From the NCBI GenBank assembly GCA_902614395.1, contig CACMKW010000009.1, positions 1 through 45,660 on the forward strand: a DNA stretch of 45,660 bases, read 5' to 3'. Origin of the DNA: an uncultured Alphaproteobacteria bacterium. GTDB lineage: Bacteria; Pseudomonadota; Alphaproteobacteria; HIMB59; GCA-002718135. The translations under genes were made by a program, and so were the position numbers. This document shows, piece after piece, positions 8,990 to 17,697 of this stretch (its first letter is position 1; the number at the start of each line of letters is the position of its first letter). The notes below the pieces were generated by a model, which saw nothing but the letters and a program-made list of their open reading frames with translations, had not been told where the DNA came from and did not search any database.

Positions 8990-9292
8990 ATGAAATTAAC
9001 ACCAAGAGAAAAAGATAAGTTGATGGTCAGTATGGCAGCTAATGTTGCTAGAAAACGTCTAGAAAGAGGTGTTAAACTTAACTACCCAGAAGCTATAGCC
9101 TTAATAACAGATTTTGTAATAGAGGGCGCAAGAGATGGAAAAATGGTATCAGAATTAATGGAAACAGGAGCTCACGTAATAAAAAAAGAAGATTGTATGG
9201 ATGGTATTCCAGATATGATTCCAGAAGTACAAGTTGAAGCTACATTTCCAGATGGAACAAAATTAGTAACAGTACATAAACCGATTAGATAA
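8990..9292 (+). CDS. ureA: Urease subunit gamma
   Basis: At 100 aa, starting [20 protein letters not shown] and containing [20 protein letters not shown], it is a textbook UreA, the smallest structural subunit of the cytoplasmic (alpha-beta-gamma)3 urease. It ends in [16 protein letters not shown], as in free-standing bacterial UreA rather than the fused UreAB of Helicobacter. Its ATG abuts the ureD stop and its stop shares one base with the ureB ATG (TAATG), indicating tight translational coupling. Confidence 0.97.
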   Translation: MKLTPREKDKLMVSMAANVARKRLERGVKLNYPEAIALITDFVIEGARDGKMVSELMETGAHVIKKEDCMDGIPDMIPEVQVEATFPDGTKLVTVHKPIR

Positions 9293-9600
9293 TGAAACCT
9301 GGAGAAATAATAACAAAGCAAAATAGCGATATTAATTTGAACGATGAAAGACAATCAATAACTTTAAAAGTTTCAAATAGTGGAGATCGACCAATTCAAG
9401 TTGGTAGTCATTATCATTTTGCCGAAACAAATGAATATTTAAAATTTGATAGAGAAAAATCAAATGGTATGCGTTTAGATATACCATCTGGCACAGCTGT
9501 TCGGTTTGAACCTGGTCAATCAAAAGATGTAGAATTAATTCCAATAACGGGAAATAGAAAGATATTTGGTTTTAATAAAAAAGTTATGGGTCAATTGTAA
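9292..9600 (+). CDS. ureB: Urease subunit beta
   Basis: This 102-aa protein starts [17 protein letters not shown] and contains [20 protein letters not shown] and [20 protein letters not shown], the conserved UreB core. It packs against UreC in the trimer. It is coupled on both sides by one-base TAATG overlaps with ureA and ureC, so subunit stoichiometry is likely kept by translational coupling. No unusual residues are seen. Confidence 0.97.
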   Translation: MKPGEIITKQNSDINLNDERQSITLKVSNSGDRPIQVGSHYHFAETNEYLKFDREKSNGMRLDIPSGTAVRFEPGQSKDVELIPITGNRKIFGFNKKVMGQL

Positions 9601-11306
9601 TGAAAAAAATAAAGAGAGAAGCTTATGCCGATATGTATGGGCCAACAACTGGTGATAAAGTTAGACTTGCTGATACTGAATTATTTATTGAAGTGGAAAA
9701 AGATTTAACAACTTATGGAGAAGAAGTAAAATTTGGTGGTGGAAAAGTTATTCGAGATGGAATGGGACAATCTCAAGTATCTCGTAAAGATGGTGCTGTT
9801 GATACAGTTATAACAAACTCCTTAATTGTAGATGTAAATGGAATTTATAAAGCTGATATTGGTCTTAAGGATGGATTAATTTATGAAATTGGAAAAGCAG
9901 GTAATCCAGATACACAACCCAATGTAAATATTATTATTGGACCTGGAACAGAAATAATTGCTGGTGAAGGCAAAATTATAACAGCTGGTGGATTTGACAG
10001 TCATATACATTTTATTTGTCCTCAGCAAATAGATGATGCACTTCATTCAGGTATTACAACTATGTTGGGAGGTGGAACTGGTCCTGCACACGGCACTTTA
10101 GCGACTACAGTTACACCTGGGCCATGGCATATAGAAAAAATGATACAATCAGCTGATGCATTTTCTATGAACTTAGCTTTTGCAGGAAAAGGAAATAGTT
10201 CTTTACCTAAAGCTCTTGAAGAACAAGTAATAGCCGGTGCATCTTCACTAAAATTACATGAAGATTGGGGTACAACTCCCGCAGCGATAGATAATTGTTT
10301 AAATGTAGCAGATGATCATGACATTCAAGTAATGATTCATACGGATACATTAAATGAAAGTGGATTTGTTGAGAGTACTATTAAAGCGATTAATGGAAGA
10401 ACAATTCACGCTTTTCATACTGAAGGAGCTGGTGGAGGTCATGCACCTGATATTATAAAAGTATGTGGTGAACAATATGTTATTCCTTCTTCTACTAACC
10501 CAACAAGACCCTATACAGTTAATACAGTTGAAGAACATTTAGATATGTTGATGGTTTGCCATCACTTGGATAAATCAATACCTGAAGATGTTGCTTTTGC
10601 TGAAAGTCGTATTCGAAAAGAAACAATTGCAGCAGAAGATATACTGCATGACATGGGTGCTTTTTCAATTATTGCTTCTGATAGTCAAGCCATGGGTCGA
10701 GTTGGTGAGGTTATTATTAGAACATGGCAAACAGCACATAAAATGAAAGTTCAACGTGGACAATTAAAAGAAGAGCAGGGTGATAACGATAATGTAAGAG
10801 TTAAAAGATACATTGCTAAATATACAATTAATCCTGCAATAGCACATGGTATTTCTGATCATATTGGAACTATCGAAAAAAATAAACGTGCTGATATTGT
10901 TATTTGGGATACTGCTTTTTTTGGTGTTAAACCTGAAATGGTATTACAAGGAGGGAGTATTGCTTGTGCACAAATGGGTGATCCTAATGCATCTATACCA
11001 ACACCACAACCAGTGTACTCAAGGCCAATGTTTTCTTCTTTTGGAAAATCATTAGAAAAATCTACTGTCACTTTTGTAAGTAAAGTTTCATTAGATAAAG
11101 ATTCATTTAAAAATTCTGGAGTAAATAAATTTCTATTACCTGTTAAAAATATTAGAAAAATTTCTAAAAAAGATATGATATTAAATGATTATTGTCCAAA
11201 AATAGAAGTCAATCCAGAAACCTATGAAGTTTTAGCAGATGGTGAGTTAATAACTTGTGAACCAGCTAAAACATTACCTTTGGCTCAACGTTATTTCATG
11301 TATTAA
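9600..11306 (+). CDS. ureC: Urease subunit alpha (catalytic)
   Basis: This 568-aa subunit carries the di-nickel site that hydrolyses urea to ammonia and carbamate. All key residues are present: His135 and His137 in [12 protein letters not shown], the carbamylated Lys218 in SLKLHEDWG, His247, His273 in [15 protein letters not shown], Asp361 in [13 protein letters not shown], and the flap His321 in [13 protein letters not shown]. Length and motif spacing match standard bacterial UreC, so the enzyme should be active. The start overlaps the ureB stop by one base. There is no urea transporter or nickel uptake gene in the window. Confidence 0.98.
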   Translation: MKKIKREAYADMYGPTTGDKVRLADTELFIEVEKDLTTYGEEVKFGGGKVIRDGMGQSQVSRKDGAVDTVITNSLIVDVNGIYKADIGLKDGLIYEIGKAGNPDTQPNVNIIIGPGTEIIAGEGKIITAGGFDSHIHFICPQQIDDALHSGITTMLGGGTGPAHGTLATTVTPGPWHIEKMIQSADAFSMNLAFAGKGNSSLPKALEEQVIAGASSLKLHEDWGTTPAAIDNCLNVADDHDIQVMIHTDTLNESGFVESTIKAINGRTIHAFHTEGAGGGHAPDIIKVCGEQYVIPSSTNPTRPYTVNTVEEHLDMLMVCHHLDKSIPEDVAFAESRIRKETIAAEDILHDMGAFSIIASDSQAMGRVGEVIIRTWQTAHKMKVQRGQLKEEQGDNDNVRVKRYIAKYTINPAIAHGISDHIGTIEKNKRADIVIWDTAFFGVKPEMVLQGGSIACAQMGDPNASIPTPQPVYSRPMFSSFGKSLEKSTVTFVSKVSLDKDSFKNSGVNKFLLPVKNIRKISKKDMILNDYCPKIEVNPETYEVLADGELITCEPAKTLPLAQRYFMY

Positions 11307-11307
11307 A

Positions 11308-11754
11308 ATGCAAACTTCTTTAAAAATAATTCATCACAATCATAATAATAAAGAATTATTAGATGAAATTTCACTATCTTATGAAGAAAGATTTATTCGT
11401 AGAAAAAAACTTATAGCAAATAATGGCACTGAATTTTTAGTTAATCTTGAAGAAACCGTCAGTGTTGATGAAAATTTTTTTTTTGAATTAGATAATGGTG
11501 ATTTAATTAAAGTCATATCTAAAGAAGAAAATTTAATTGAAATAAAAGGTGATAATTTAAAGCAAATCATATGGCACATAGGAAACAGACATCTGCCATG
11601 TCAAATTGAAGAAAATAGAATTCTTATTCAAGATGATGCTGTAATTCTTGATATGGTTTTAAAGTTACATGGAAATGTAAAAAAAGTTTTTGAAAAATTT
11701 AAACCAGAGGGCGGTGCATATGGTATTGGTAGAACACATAGTCACAAACACTAA
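11308..11754 (+). CDS. ureE: Urease accessory protein UreE (nickel chaperone)
   Basis: UreE binds Ni(II) and passes it to UreG. I place the start at the ATG at 11308, one base after the ureC stop, giving 148 aa beginning MQTSLKIIHHNHNN; a longer upstream reading would lie inside ureC and is not needed. Family features include DEISLSYEERFIRRKKLIAN (split over the N-domain), WHIGNRHLPCQIEENRILIQ and the metal-binding His of MVLKLHGNVKKVFEKF. The C-terminal tail is short, GRTHSHKH, without the long His-rich tail of Klebsiella-type UreE, so it is probably only a modest nickel store. Confidence 0.92.
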   Translation: MQTSLKIIHHNHNNKELLDEISLSYEERFIRRKKLIANNGTEFLVNLEETVSVDENFFFELDNGDLIKVISKEENLIEIKGDNLKQIIWHIGNRHLPCQIEENRILIQDDAVILDMVLKLHGNVKKVFEKFKPEGGAYGIGRTHSHKH

Positions 11755-11755
11755 C

Positions 11756-12391
11756 ATGAAAAAATTTAAAGATACTCATCTAATATTACAAATATGGTTT
11801 TCATCCTCTTTTCCTATTGGTTCTTACGCATATTCTCATGGTTTAGAAGCACTGATAGATGATAAAAAAATTAAAAATAAAGATGACGTTAAAGAATTTT
11901 TAGATGCTCTTTTATTTTATGGAACATTAAGAAATGATTATATTTTTATGAAATCTATTTACAAAGGTGAGGAAATAAACGAATTAATCTTAGCAAGTGC
12001 TTCTTCTAAAGAGAGGAAAATAGAAATGATAGATATGGGAAATTCTTTTCGTAAAATCATGAAAGATAGTTGGGAATTATCTCTACCTGAAAATACATCA
12101 TTTATATATTGTTTAGCGAAAGCTGGATTACATTTTGATATTAAGTTTGATGATTTAATTAAGTTTTATCTACAATCTTTTATTTCTAATTTAATTAATA
12201 CATGTGTAAAACATATACCAATGTCTCAAAAAGATGGGCAGACTCTTAATTTTATTTTTATTAATCAAATTCAAGAATTTTTAACTCATTCAGATAAACT
12301 AACTCTCAATCATATAGGTACAACTTTTTTTATTGGTGATATTTATGCCATTAAGCATGAAAACTTAGACTTAAGGATTTATTTAACATGA
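11756..12391 (+). CDS. ureF: Urease accessory protein UreF
   Basis: I place the start at ATG 11756, one base after the ureE stop, giving 211 aa starting [20 protein letters not shown]; the longer reading would intrude into ureE. The conserved [18 protein letters not shown] motif near the N-terminus defines UreF, the helical partner that, with UreD, docks UreG on apo-urease. The conserved C-terminal portion around [14 protein letters not shown] is also present. Its stop overlaps the ureG ATG by 4 bp (ATGA). Confidence 0.92.
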   Translation: MKKFKDTHLILQIWFSSSFPIGSYAYSHGLEALIDDKKIKNKDDVKEFLDALLFYGTLRNDYIFMKSIYKGEEINELILASASSKERKIEMIDMGNSFRKIMKDSWELSLPENTSFIYCLAKAGLHFDIKFDDLIKFYLQSFISNLINTCVKHIPMSQKDGQTLNFIFINQIQEFLTHSDKLTLNHIGTTFFIGDIYAIKHENLDLRIYLT

Positions 12392-12999
12392 ATAATATAA
12401 ATGGACCTTTAAAAGTTGGTATTGGTGGTGGAATAGGGACTGGCAAAACGAGTTTGACTGAAGCTTTATGTCGTTATTTATCAAAAAAAGTATCTATGGC
12501 AGTTATTTCAAATGATATTTATACAACTGAAGATGCAGAATACTTAATGAAAGCACAAGTTCTACCTATAGAGAGAATTAAAGGTGTTGAAACTGGCGGA
12601 TGTCCACATACAGCTATTAGGGAAGATTGCAGTATTAATTTACTTGCAGTAGATGAGATGAAAAAGAAATTTCCAGATTTAGAGTTAATACTTATTGAAT
12701 CAGGTGGCGATAATTTAGCAGCAACTTTCAGTCCTGAATTAGTTGATTTAACAATTTATATGATTGATGTGGCACAAGGTGCAGATATACCAAGAAAAAA
12801 AGCACCAGCTATTAAAAAATCTGATTTACTAGTAATTAATAAAGTTGACCTTGCTCCCTATGTTAATGTTGATTTAGAGCAAATGAAAGAGGATGTAAAT
12901 GAAGCCAGAAATGGTTTACCTTATATTTTTGGTGAAATGAAAAATAATAACGGAATTGAAAAAATTTCTGACTTCTTAACTTCTCATGGTGGATTATAA
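12388..12999 (+). CDS. ureG: Urease accessory GTPase UreG
   Basis: A 203-aa SIMIBI-class GTPase that powers nickel insertion into urease. The P-loop is [20 protein letters not shown]. The metal-binding CPH motif lies in [36 protein letters not shown] is the conserved switch region, and NKVDLAPYV is the guanine-specificity motif. The gene is complete and closes the operon. Its stop abuts the 3' end of the convergent 85-aa gene at 13000, so there is no intergenic terminator. Confidence 0.97.
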   Translation: MNNINGPLKVGIGGGIGTGKTSLTEALCRYLSKKVSMAVISNDIYTTEDAEYLMKAQVLPIERIKGVETGGCPHTAIREDCSINLLAVDEMKKKFPDLELILIESGGDNLAATFSPELVDLTIYMIDVAQGADIPRKKAPAIKKSDLLVINKVDLAPYVNVDLEQMKEDVNEARNGLPYIFGEMKNNNGIEKISDFLTSHGGL

Positions 13000-13257
13000 C
13001 TATTCTACTTTTTGCAAAGAATACACTGTATCTGTACTATTAAATTTTGAATCAAATTCTTTTGATTTTGGGTCATCAAATAAAGCGTAAAATTTCTCTT
13101 CATCAGTTACATTACACATAATCATCACGTGGCCATCTTTTACAAAAGCCATATCAAACGCATCTGTATATTTGGCAATATCATCTTTAAAAAAATTATA
13201 TAATTCCATGTAATCTTCTTTAGTAAAAGATCCTTTGGAAACAACACATAAATTCAT
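13000..13257 (-). CDS. Small hypothetical protein, likely dimeric alpha/beta-barrel type
   Basis: This 85-aa acidic protein (MNLCVVSKGSFTKEDYMELY, then FDMAFVKDGHVMIMCNVTDEEKFYALFDDPKSKEF) has the strand-helix-strand pattern of small ABM/DUF-type barrel proteins. The family is not recognised. It has a strong AGGAG site, preceded immediately by a terminator-like hairpin with eight Ts (see 13269-13307). The 20 bases from its Shine-Dalgarno into codon 3 are identical to those of the gene at 20090-20434. It converges on ureG with no gap. Confidence 0.7.
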   Translation of the reverse strand: MNLCVVSKGSFTKEDYMELYNFFKDDIAKYTDAFDMAFVKDGHVMIMCNVTDEEKFYALFDDPKSKEFDSKFNSTDTVYSLQKVE

Positions 13258-13268
13258 AATTATCTCCT

Positions 13269-13307
13269 AAAAAAAATATCCTCACCATTTTTCTTAATGG
13301 GAGGATA
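13269..13307 (-). terminator. Intrinsic terminator-like hairpin just upstream of the 85-aa gene
   Basis: Read on the minus strand, TATCCTCCCAT pairs with ATGGTGAGGATA (one bulged base, loop of about 8 nt) and is followed directly by eight Ts (13276 to 13269) and then the AGGAG ribosome site of the 13000-13257 gene. It may end the transcript of the 13438-13842 gene, or act as an attenuator in the leader of the small gene. Confidence 0.6.
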
Positions 13308-13437
13308 AATTTATACGTATCTCATTTTAGCTGCTTTTGAACCGCAATAGAGTCAAATCGTTCTAATAAATAAATAATACATAATTATTAAAATTCAATG
13401 AAATTAAAGCAAGGTAATTAGAGATAAATTATTACAA

Positions 13438-13842
13438 TTATTCATATTTATCAGAATACAAATAAGGTATCCCAATAACTAGAATGATATAAAAAACCAT
13501 AAAGCCTGCAATGAGAGGTAATACTTCTCCAGCTGGTACTGTACTAAACGGACCAATAACAAATCCATAAATTACAAAAAGAATATTTAAACCTACTAAA
13601 TAATATCCGCCACTTCTTTTCATACTGTACAACATGTAAATTGTGTAAGCGATTGCTAATTGAAAAACTATACTCACGATAAAATCTAAAGTGGAAATTT
13701 GAACATTAAAATCTCCTACAGGTGGTTCCACACCTTGACCTGAAAAGTATCCATACGTAATTCGATAAGATGTATCAATAAAATCGAGAGAGATAAGGAT
13801 TAACATAATCCAATGTAGGGGTTTAAATAATCTTTCTTTCAT
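13438..13842 (-). CDS. Hypothetical four-TM membrane protein
   Basis: A 134-aa protein with four hydrophobic segments (around residues 11-30, 51-71, 82-103 and 109-129), a short loop GYFSGQGVEPPVGDFNVQIS between the first two, and a charged C-terminus SDKYE. I do not recognise the family. It lies 18 nt downstream of the bactofilin gene and is probably co-transcribed with it. A role linked to the bactofilin scaffold is only a guess from neighbourhood. Confidence 0.72.
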   Translation of the reverse strand: MKERLFKPLHWIMLILISLDFIDTSYRITYGYFSGQGVEPPVGDFNVQISTLDFIVSIVFQLAIAYTIYMLYSMKRSGGYYLVGLNILFVIYGFVIGPFSTVPAGEVLPLIAGFMVFYIILVIGIPYLYSDKYE

Positions 13843-13860
13843 AATAATTGTGTTAAATTA

Positions 13861-14313
13861 TTAATCTTTTTTCACTGATTCTTGTAAAGAAATATTATTG
13901 TTTTCTGATGGTTTTGTATCTTTTTTAATTGATTGAATTTTATCAGAAAGTTTAATGTCACCACTTATTTGACCGCCAAGTTTAATTTGTAAATTTTGAT
14001 ATTCAATTTTACCTGAAACTTTACCTTGTTCTTGAATAGTAAGAGTACCAGACGCTTTAATATCTCCATCAAATCCACCCCAAATATCGGCGTTATGAGT
14101 TTCAACAGTACCTTTACAGTCACCAGTAGCGCCTACCACTAGATTATCTGTTTTCATTGTTACATCGGCTTCACCATCAATTTGTACTTCATCAGCTTTT
14201 TTAATTTCACCATTAATAACTACACCTTGACCAATAATTACTTTGGCAGATCCCTTAGCAGGCCTAAAAACATCAGTTGTTGAACTTGTATTATCTTCTT
14301 TTTTATCAAACAT
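13861..14313 (-). CDS. Bactofilin (polymer-forming cytoskeletal protein)
   Basis: This 150-aa protein has the bactofilin core from about residue 20 to 120: GSAKVIIGQGVVINGEIKKA, EVQIDGEADVTMKTDNLVVG, IWGGFDGDIKASGTLTIQEQGK and a final QISGDIKLSD. These regular glycine/valine-spaced turns make a right-handed beta-helix that polymerises at the membrane without nucleotide. Terminal tails are short and polar (TTDVF at the N-side and KKDTKPSENNN at the C-side). A strong GGAGG precedes the ATG. Bactofilins position wall or appendage machinery; the target here is unknown. Confidence 0.9.
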   Translation of the reverse strand: MFDKKEDNTSSTTDVFRPAKGSAKVIIGQGVVINGEIKKADEVQIDGEADVTMKTDNLVVGATGDCKGTVETHNADIWGGFDGDIKASGTLTIQEQGKVSGKIEYQNLQIKLGGQISGDIKLSDKIQSIKKDTKPSENNNISLQESVKKD

Positions 14314-14453
14314 TATACCTCCTTAGTTTTGTTTATGCAGGTGTATTATCACTACTGCAGGAGTTTTGATTAAGCAGGTTGCTTCAACTGCTTTAATGAT
14401 TAATAAATAACATAAAAGTATTCATATTTGAATATTTATGTAAATTTTAAAGG

Positions 14454-15137
14454 TTATTTTTGATGATTTACCACATCAACAAGTATAGCAATCACCAAAT
14501 TTAATATTGTAATTGAGCAAATTGAAATAAAGCTAAAAAAGTAAATCCATGCCCACCAATAGATAGATTGCATAGGCAGCATTACATTCTCCCAGCTAGA
14601 TAACGTTAAAACTTGAAAAAGTGTAATTAAAGAAATTCCCAAATCAGCCCATCTTTCTGGATCATCTTCACCAAATAAAATTGAGCCCATGGTTGCATAA
14701 ATATAGAGAATAATAAAAAGTAGAAGGCTAACAAAAAAAACTCTTTTTATAGATGCAAGGATGGCTTCAATAATTTTTTTTAATTCAGGTATTACAGATA
14801 TCAGTCGTAGTACTCTAAAAATACGAAGAAGACGTAAAACTAAGAAGCTAGAGTTATTTGGTATTGGTATGAGAGAAATAGCAACAATAATTGTATCAAA
14901 AACATTCCAACCATCTTTGAAAAAATTTTTCTTTTCTTTTTCACCAATAAAACGAATAAGTATTTCAATTACAAAGAAAATTGTAATGGCATAATCTAGT
15001 AAGTGGATAGTATTTAAAAAAATTGGATCTAATTGATATGTCGTTGCACCAATAAGTATTGCATTAAGAATAATTATGATGACAACTGAAAATTGAAAAA
15101 TTCTATTATCTTTTAATTTTGAAAAAAAATTAATCAT
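14454..15137 (-). CDS. Voltage-gated cation channel, BacNav-like, with atypical filter
   Basis: This 227-aa protein is a six-TM single-domain channel of the ion-transport family. S4 is a clear voltage sensor, VLRLLRIFRVLRLISVIPEL, with arginines every third residue. S1-S3 run from about residue 15 to 95 and S5 and S6 from 135 to 222. The pore loop reads LFQVLTLSSWENVMLP, where classical bacterial sodium channels have TLESW, so the glutamate ring position is Ser and an acidic residue follows the Trp. It is compact, without the long cytoplasmic C-terminal coiled coil. The start overlaps the PQQ dehydrogenase stop by 4 bp. Confidence 0.85.
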   Translation of the reverse strand: MINFFSKLKDNRIFQFSVVIIIILNAILIGATTYQLDPIFLNTIHLLDYAITIFFVIEILIRFIGEKEKKNFFKDGWNVFDTIIVAISLIPIPNNSSFLVLRLLRIFRVLRLISVIPELKKIIEAILASIKRVFFVSLLLFIILYIYATMGSILFGEDDPERWADLGISLITLFQVLTLSSWENVMLPMQSIYWWAWIYFFSFISICSITILNLVIAILVDVVNHQK

Positions 15138-16639
15138 TTTAAATTAACAAATGCTAAAGACGCTGTATCTTCTAAAAATAAAACTAGGCCATTTTCTATT
15201 TTAATCATATCTCTAATTCTTTCACCTATATTTATTCTTTCTAAATTATCAATTTTATTATCATTTATTAAATCAAAAAAATAAATTGCATTATCTTTTA
15301 ATGATGCAACAACATATTTATTTTTTTTATCTAAACCTATAATCTGAGAGATACCTATTGATGGATTAAAATATTTTATGGGTTCTATAAAACCATATTC
15401 TGAATGTGATTTATATAAAGGATATTTTTCATATTTTTTTTTATTTCGTTCTGCTTTTTTTCCACCGTAATGTTCACCATAAGAAGAAATAGCCCATCCA
15501 TAATTTGGAGTGGTATTCTCGTTAAGTTGAATTAAGTTAATTTCATCTCCACCTTCTGGACCATGTTCAGCTTCTAGTAAAAAATTATTTGCCTTATCAT
15601 AAAATAAACCTTGAGGATTTCGATGTCCCATACTGATTATTGAATAATCTTTATTGTTTTTACTAATTTTAATTATTTTACCAAATATACTGTTCTTATT
15701 TTGAACTCTATGTCGACTTCTAAAATCTCCAGTAGATAACAAAACAGTATCTTTATTAAGGTTAGTTATGCGACCTCCAGATTGATGGGCATTAAATTCT
15801 TTATCTATATTTTTATCTACATGCACACATTCATCAGAGGTAAATAAAATATCAAATTCGATGAAATCATAACTCATTTTTCCTTCAAGAAGACTTGTGT
15901 TCCAACAATTTGAAGTAACTTCTCTTGTATAGGATATATAAATGTCATCTTCAAATATTTGTATATCTTTTGTAGAATACCATCCTCCTTCAAGCCAATC
16001 AAAATCATGTTGTCTTGATTTCTTAAATTGATCCTCGTTTATAAATTCATGAATATTTGTGTTTATTTGTTTAAATATTAAATCTTTATTTAGCTTATTT
16101 ATGGGACTTGTAGAGTAGGCTAATATACCACTTGCTGAAAGTAAAATGAGTTTATTGTTATGTTCATCAATATATCCGCTAGCAGGAAATTGATTTGCTA
16201 TCCCATACATTAAAATATTTGTTTCAGGATTATAAATATCAACATCTAGAATATTTGATGTAAAACTGTGAGAAGAATTATAGATATATTCTAAATTACT
16301 GTTCTTTGATTTGATATGCATATCAAATTCATAAGGATCAACTTGTGATAATAATTTTTCAAAAATTTCTTCTATTGGCTGCAAATACTCAATATCTTCG
16401 AGCATATCTTGAAAAGCTCTTTCTAATAACCTTTTTTGCCCTTTAAATAGATTGCTTTCTTTTTGAATGGTTGCAATTTCTTTTTCAAGTTCGTCTATAT
16501 TTTTTTGAGGAAAAATATATTTAGTAATTAATTGTTGTTGATTTTTATTTAAAAGATTTCTTAAAATATGAAAATCATAAAAAAAATTAAGTAAAAGAAA
16601 AATAAAGATTAATAAAAATAAAGAGTTAAGTACTTTCAT
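15134..16639 (-). CDS. PQQ-dependent sugar dehydrogenase-like (GSDH/sorbosone dehydrogenase) membrane-anchored protein
   Basis: This 501-aa protein has an N-terminal TM anchor (about residues 5-25), a charged, possibly coiled-coil segment (about 45-75) and a C-terminal beta-propeller with signature motifs of soluble-type quinoprotein sugar/aldose dehydrogenases: SMGHRNPQGLFYDKANN, LEAEHGPEGGDEINLI and NYGWAISSYGEHYGG. These contain the active-site His/Arg and Ca/PQQ-binding region of that family. The propeller should face the periplasm. Substrate and PQQ dependence are unproven, and no pqq biosynthesis genes are visible here. It forms an operon with the downstream cation channel. Confidence 0.78.
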   Translation of the reverse strand: MKVLNSLFLLIFIFLLLNFFYDFHILRNLLNKNQQQLITKYIFPQKNIDELEKEIATIQKESNLFKGQKRLLERAFQDMLEDIEYLQPIEEIFEKLLSQVDPYEFDMHIKSKNSNLEYIYNSSHSFTSNILDVDIYNPETNILMYGIANQFPASGYIDEHNNKLILLSASGILAYSTSPINKLNKDLIFKQINTNIHEFINEDQFKKSRQHDFDWLEGGWYSTKDIQIFEDDIYISYTREVTSNCWNTSLLEGKMSYDFIEFDILFTSDECVHVDKNIDKEFNAHQSGGRITNLNKDTVLLSTGDFRSRHRVQNKNSIFGKIIKISKNNKDYSIISMGHRNPQGLFYDKANNFLLEAEHGPEGGDEINLIQLNENTTPNYGWAISSYGEHYGGKKAERNKKKYEKYPLYKSHSEYGFIEPIKYFNPSIGISQIIGLDKKNKYVVASLKDNAIYFFDLINDNKIDNLERINIGERIRDMIKIENGLVLFLEDTASLAFVNLK

Positions 16640-16663
16640 TATAAAAATATTATAGATACTTGT

Positions 16664-17662
16664 TCAAAGACCTGTTTCTATTACAATTTTACCATGTTTA
16701 TCTCGTGGCTCCTTTAAATATTCCCATGCACTACGATACTCTTCCATTGGATATGTACGATCAATATTAGGTTTTAAATTTCCTTCTTTCAATGATTTAT
16801 AAACAAAATCAGTTCCTCTATTTTTCATTTCAGCATTTTCAACATAATTAAAAAGTGAATAAGGATGAAATTTAGCGTTTGCTTGAAACATATCTACTAT
16901 TGGTAATTGAGGGAATACTCCATCTAATGTTCCATAAAAATAAATAGTAGCATCACGTGCAAGGGCAGGGCTATACTTTGATATCATGCCCTGACCAACA
17001 GGATCAAATGCAGCATCAATGCCTCTGCCATTTGTTACTTCTTTTATAGTGGATGCTAAATCATTTTTTTCAGGAATAATTACGTGCGAAGCGCCTGATT
17101 CAATTAAATAATCAGTATTTTTTTCAAACCGTGTAGTTGTAATCATATTGGCACCGTATAACTTTCCAATATTTAATGCTGCGTTTCCAGCTGTACTTGT
17201 ACCAGCAGTTACAAGAATATTTTTTTCTGGTGACGCTTTGCAAAGTTCAACTATGGGATAATATGCTGTCATAAATTGCATCCATACCGAAGAACTTTCT
17301 GCAGCACTCAATCCTTCTGGGGCAGGAGTAATATATCTTGCATCTATCGTGACATAATCAGCGCTTGCACCTTTATTATAATAAAAATAGGGTAGAGTGC
17401 AGTATCGTTGACCAATCTCTATATTATTAACACCCTCACCAATTTGATCAACTATTCCAGCAGCTTCCATTCCTATTCGTGCAGGAAATTTTTCAAAACT
17501 AAAAGAATATCGATCTAGCATTAAATCCATATCACCCCAATTAAGAGCAAAAGCTTCTATACGAAGACGTACTTCACCTGGACCTGCATTTTGTATTTCG
17601 CAATCTTGTAATGTTAAACCTTGATAACCCGAATAATCTTTAATCACCCATTCACGTGCCAT
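16664..17662 (-). CDS. MDR-family zinc-type alcohol dehydrogenase / quinone reductase-like protein
   Basis: This 332-aa protein shows a GroES-like N-terminal domain (GEVRLRIEAFALNWGDMDLM, ARIGMEAAGIVDQIGEGV) and a Rossmann domain opening NILVTAGTSTAGNAALNIGK. There is no structural-zinc cysteine cluster. It lies 35 nt after the AlkB-type gene on the same strand, so oxidation of the alcohol made by that hydroxylase is a reasonable inference, though NADPH:quinone reductase activity is equally possible. It resembles the gene at 64-1089 in family and length. Confidence 0.85.
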   Translation of the reverse strand: MAREWVIKDYSGYQGLTLQDCEIQNAGPGEVRLRIEAFALNWGDMDLMLDRYSFSFEKFPARIGMEAAGIVDQIGEGVNNIEIGQRYCTLPYFYYNKGASADYVTIDARYITPAPEGLSAAESSSVWMQFMTAYYPIVELCKASPEKNILVTAGTSTAGNAALNIGKLYGANMITTTRFEKNTDYLIESGASHVIIPEKNDLASTIKEVTNGRGIDAAFDPVGQGMISKYSPALARDATIYFYGTLDGVFPQLPIVDMFQANAKFHPYSLFNYVENAEMKNRGTDFVYKSLKEGNLKPNIDRTYPMEEYRSAWEYLKEPRDKHGKIVIETGL

Positions 17663-17697
17663 AATTTTTACTCACTTCTATTATTAAAATTGTAATA

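Noticed and set aside
11257..11754. A longer UreE reading starting at 11257
   Set aside because: It begins inside the end of ureC, adds 17 residues unlike UreE, and the ATG at 11308 lies one base after the ureC stop and matches the family start.
11690..12391. A longer UreF reading starting at 11690
   Set aside because: The extra 22 residues lie inside the 3' end of ureE in another frame. The ATG at 11756 right after the ureE stop gives a normal UreF length.
14335..14378. Three GCAGG copies spaced about 20 and 17 bp upstream of the bactofilin gene
   Set aside because: The repeat unit is only five bases and spacing is irregular; not enough for an operator or repeat array claim.
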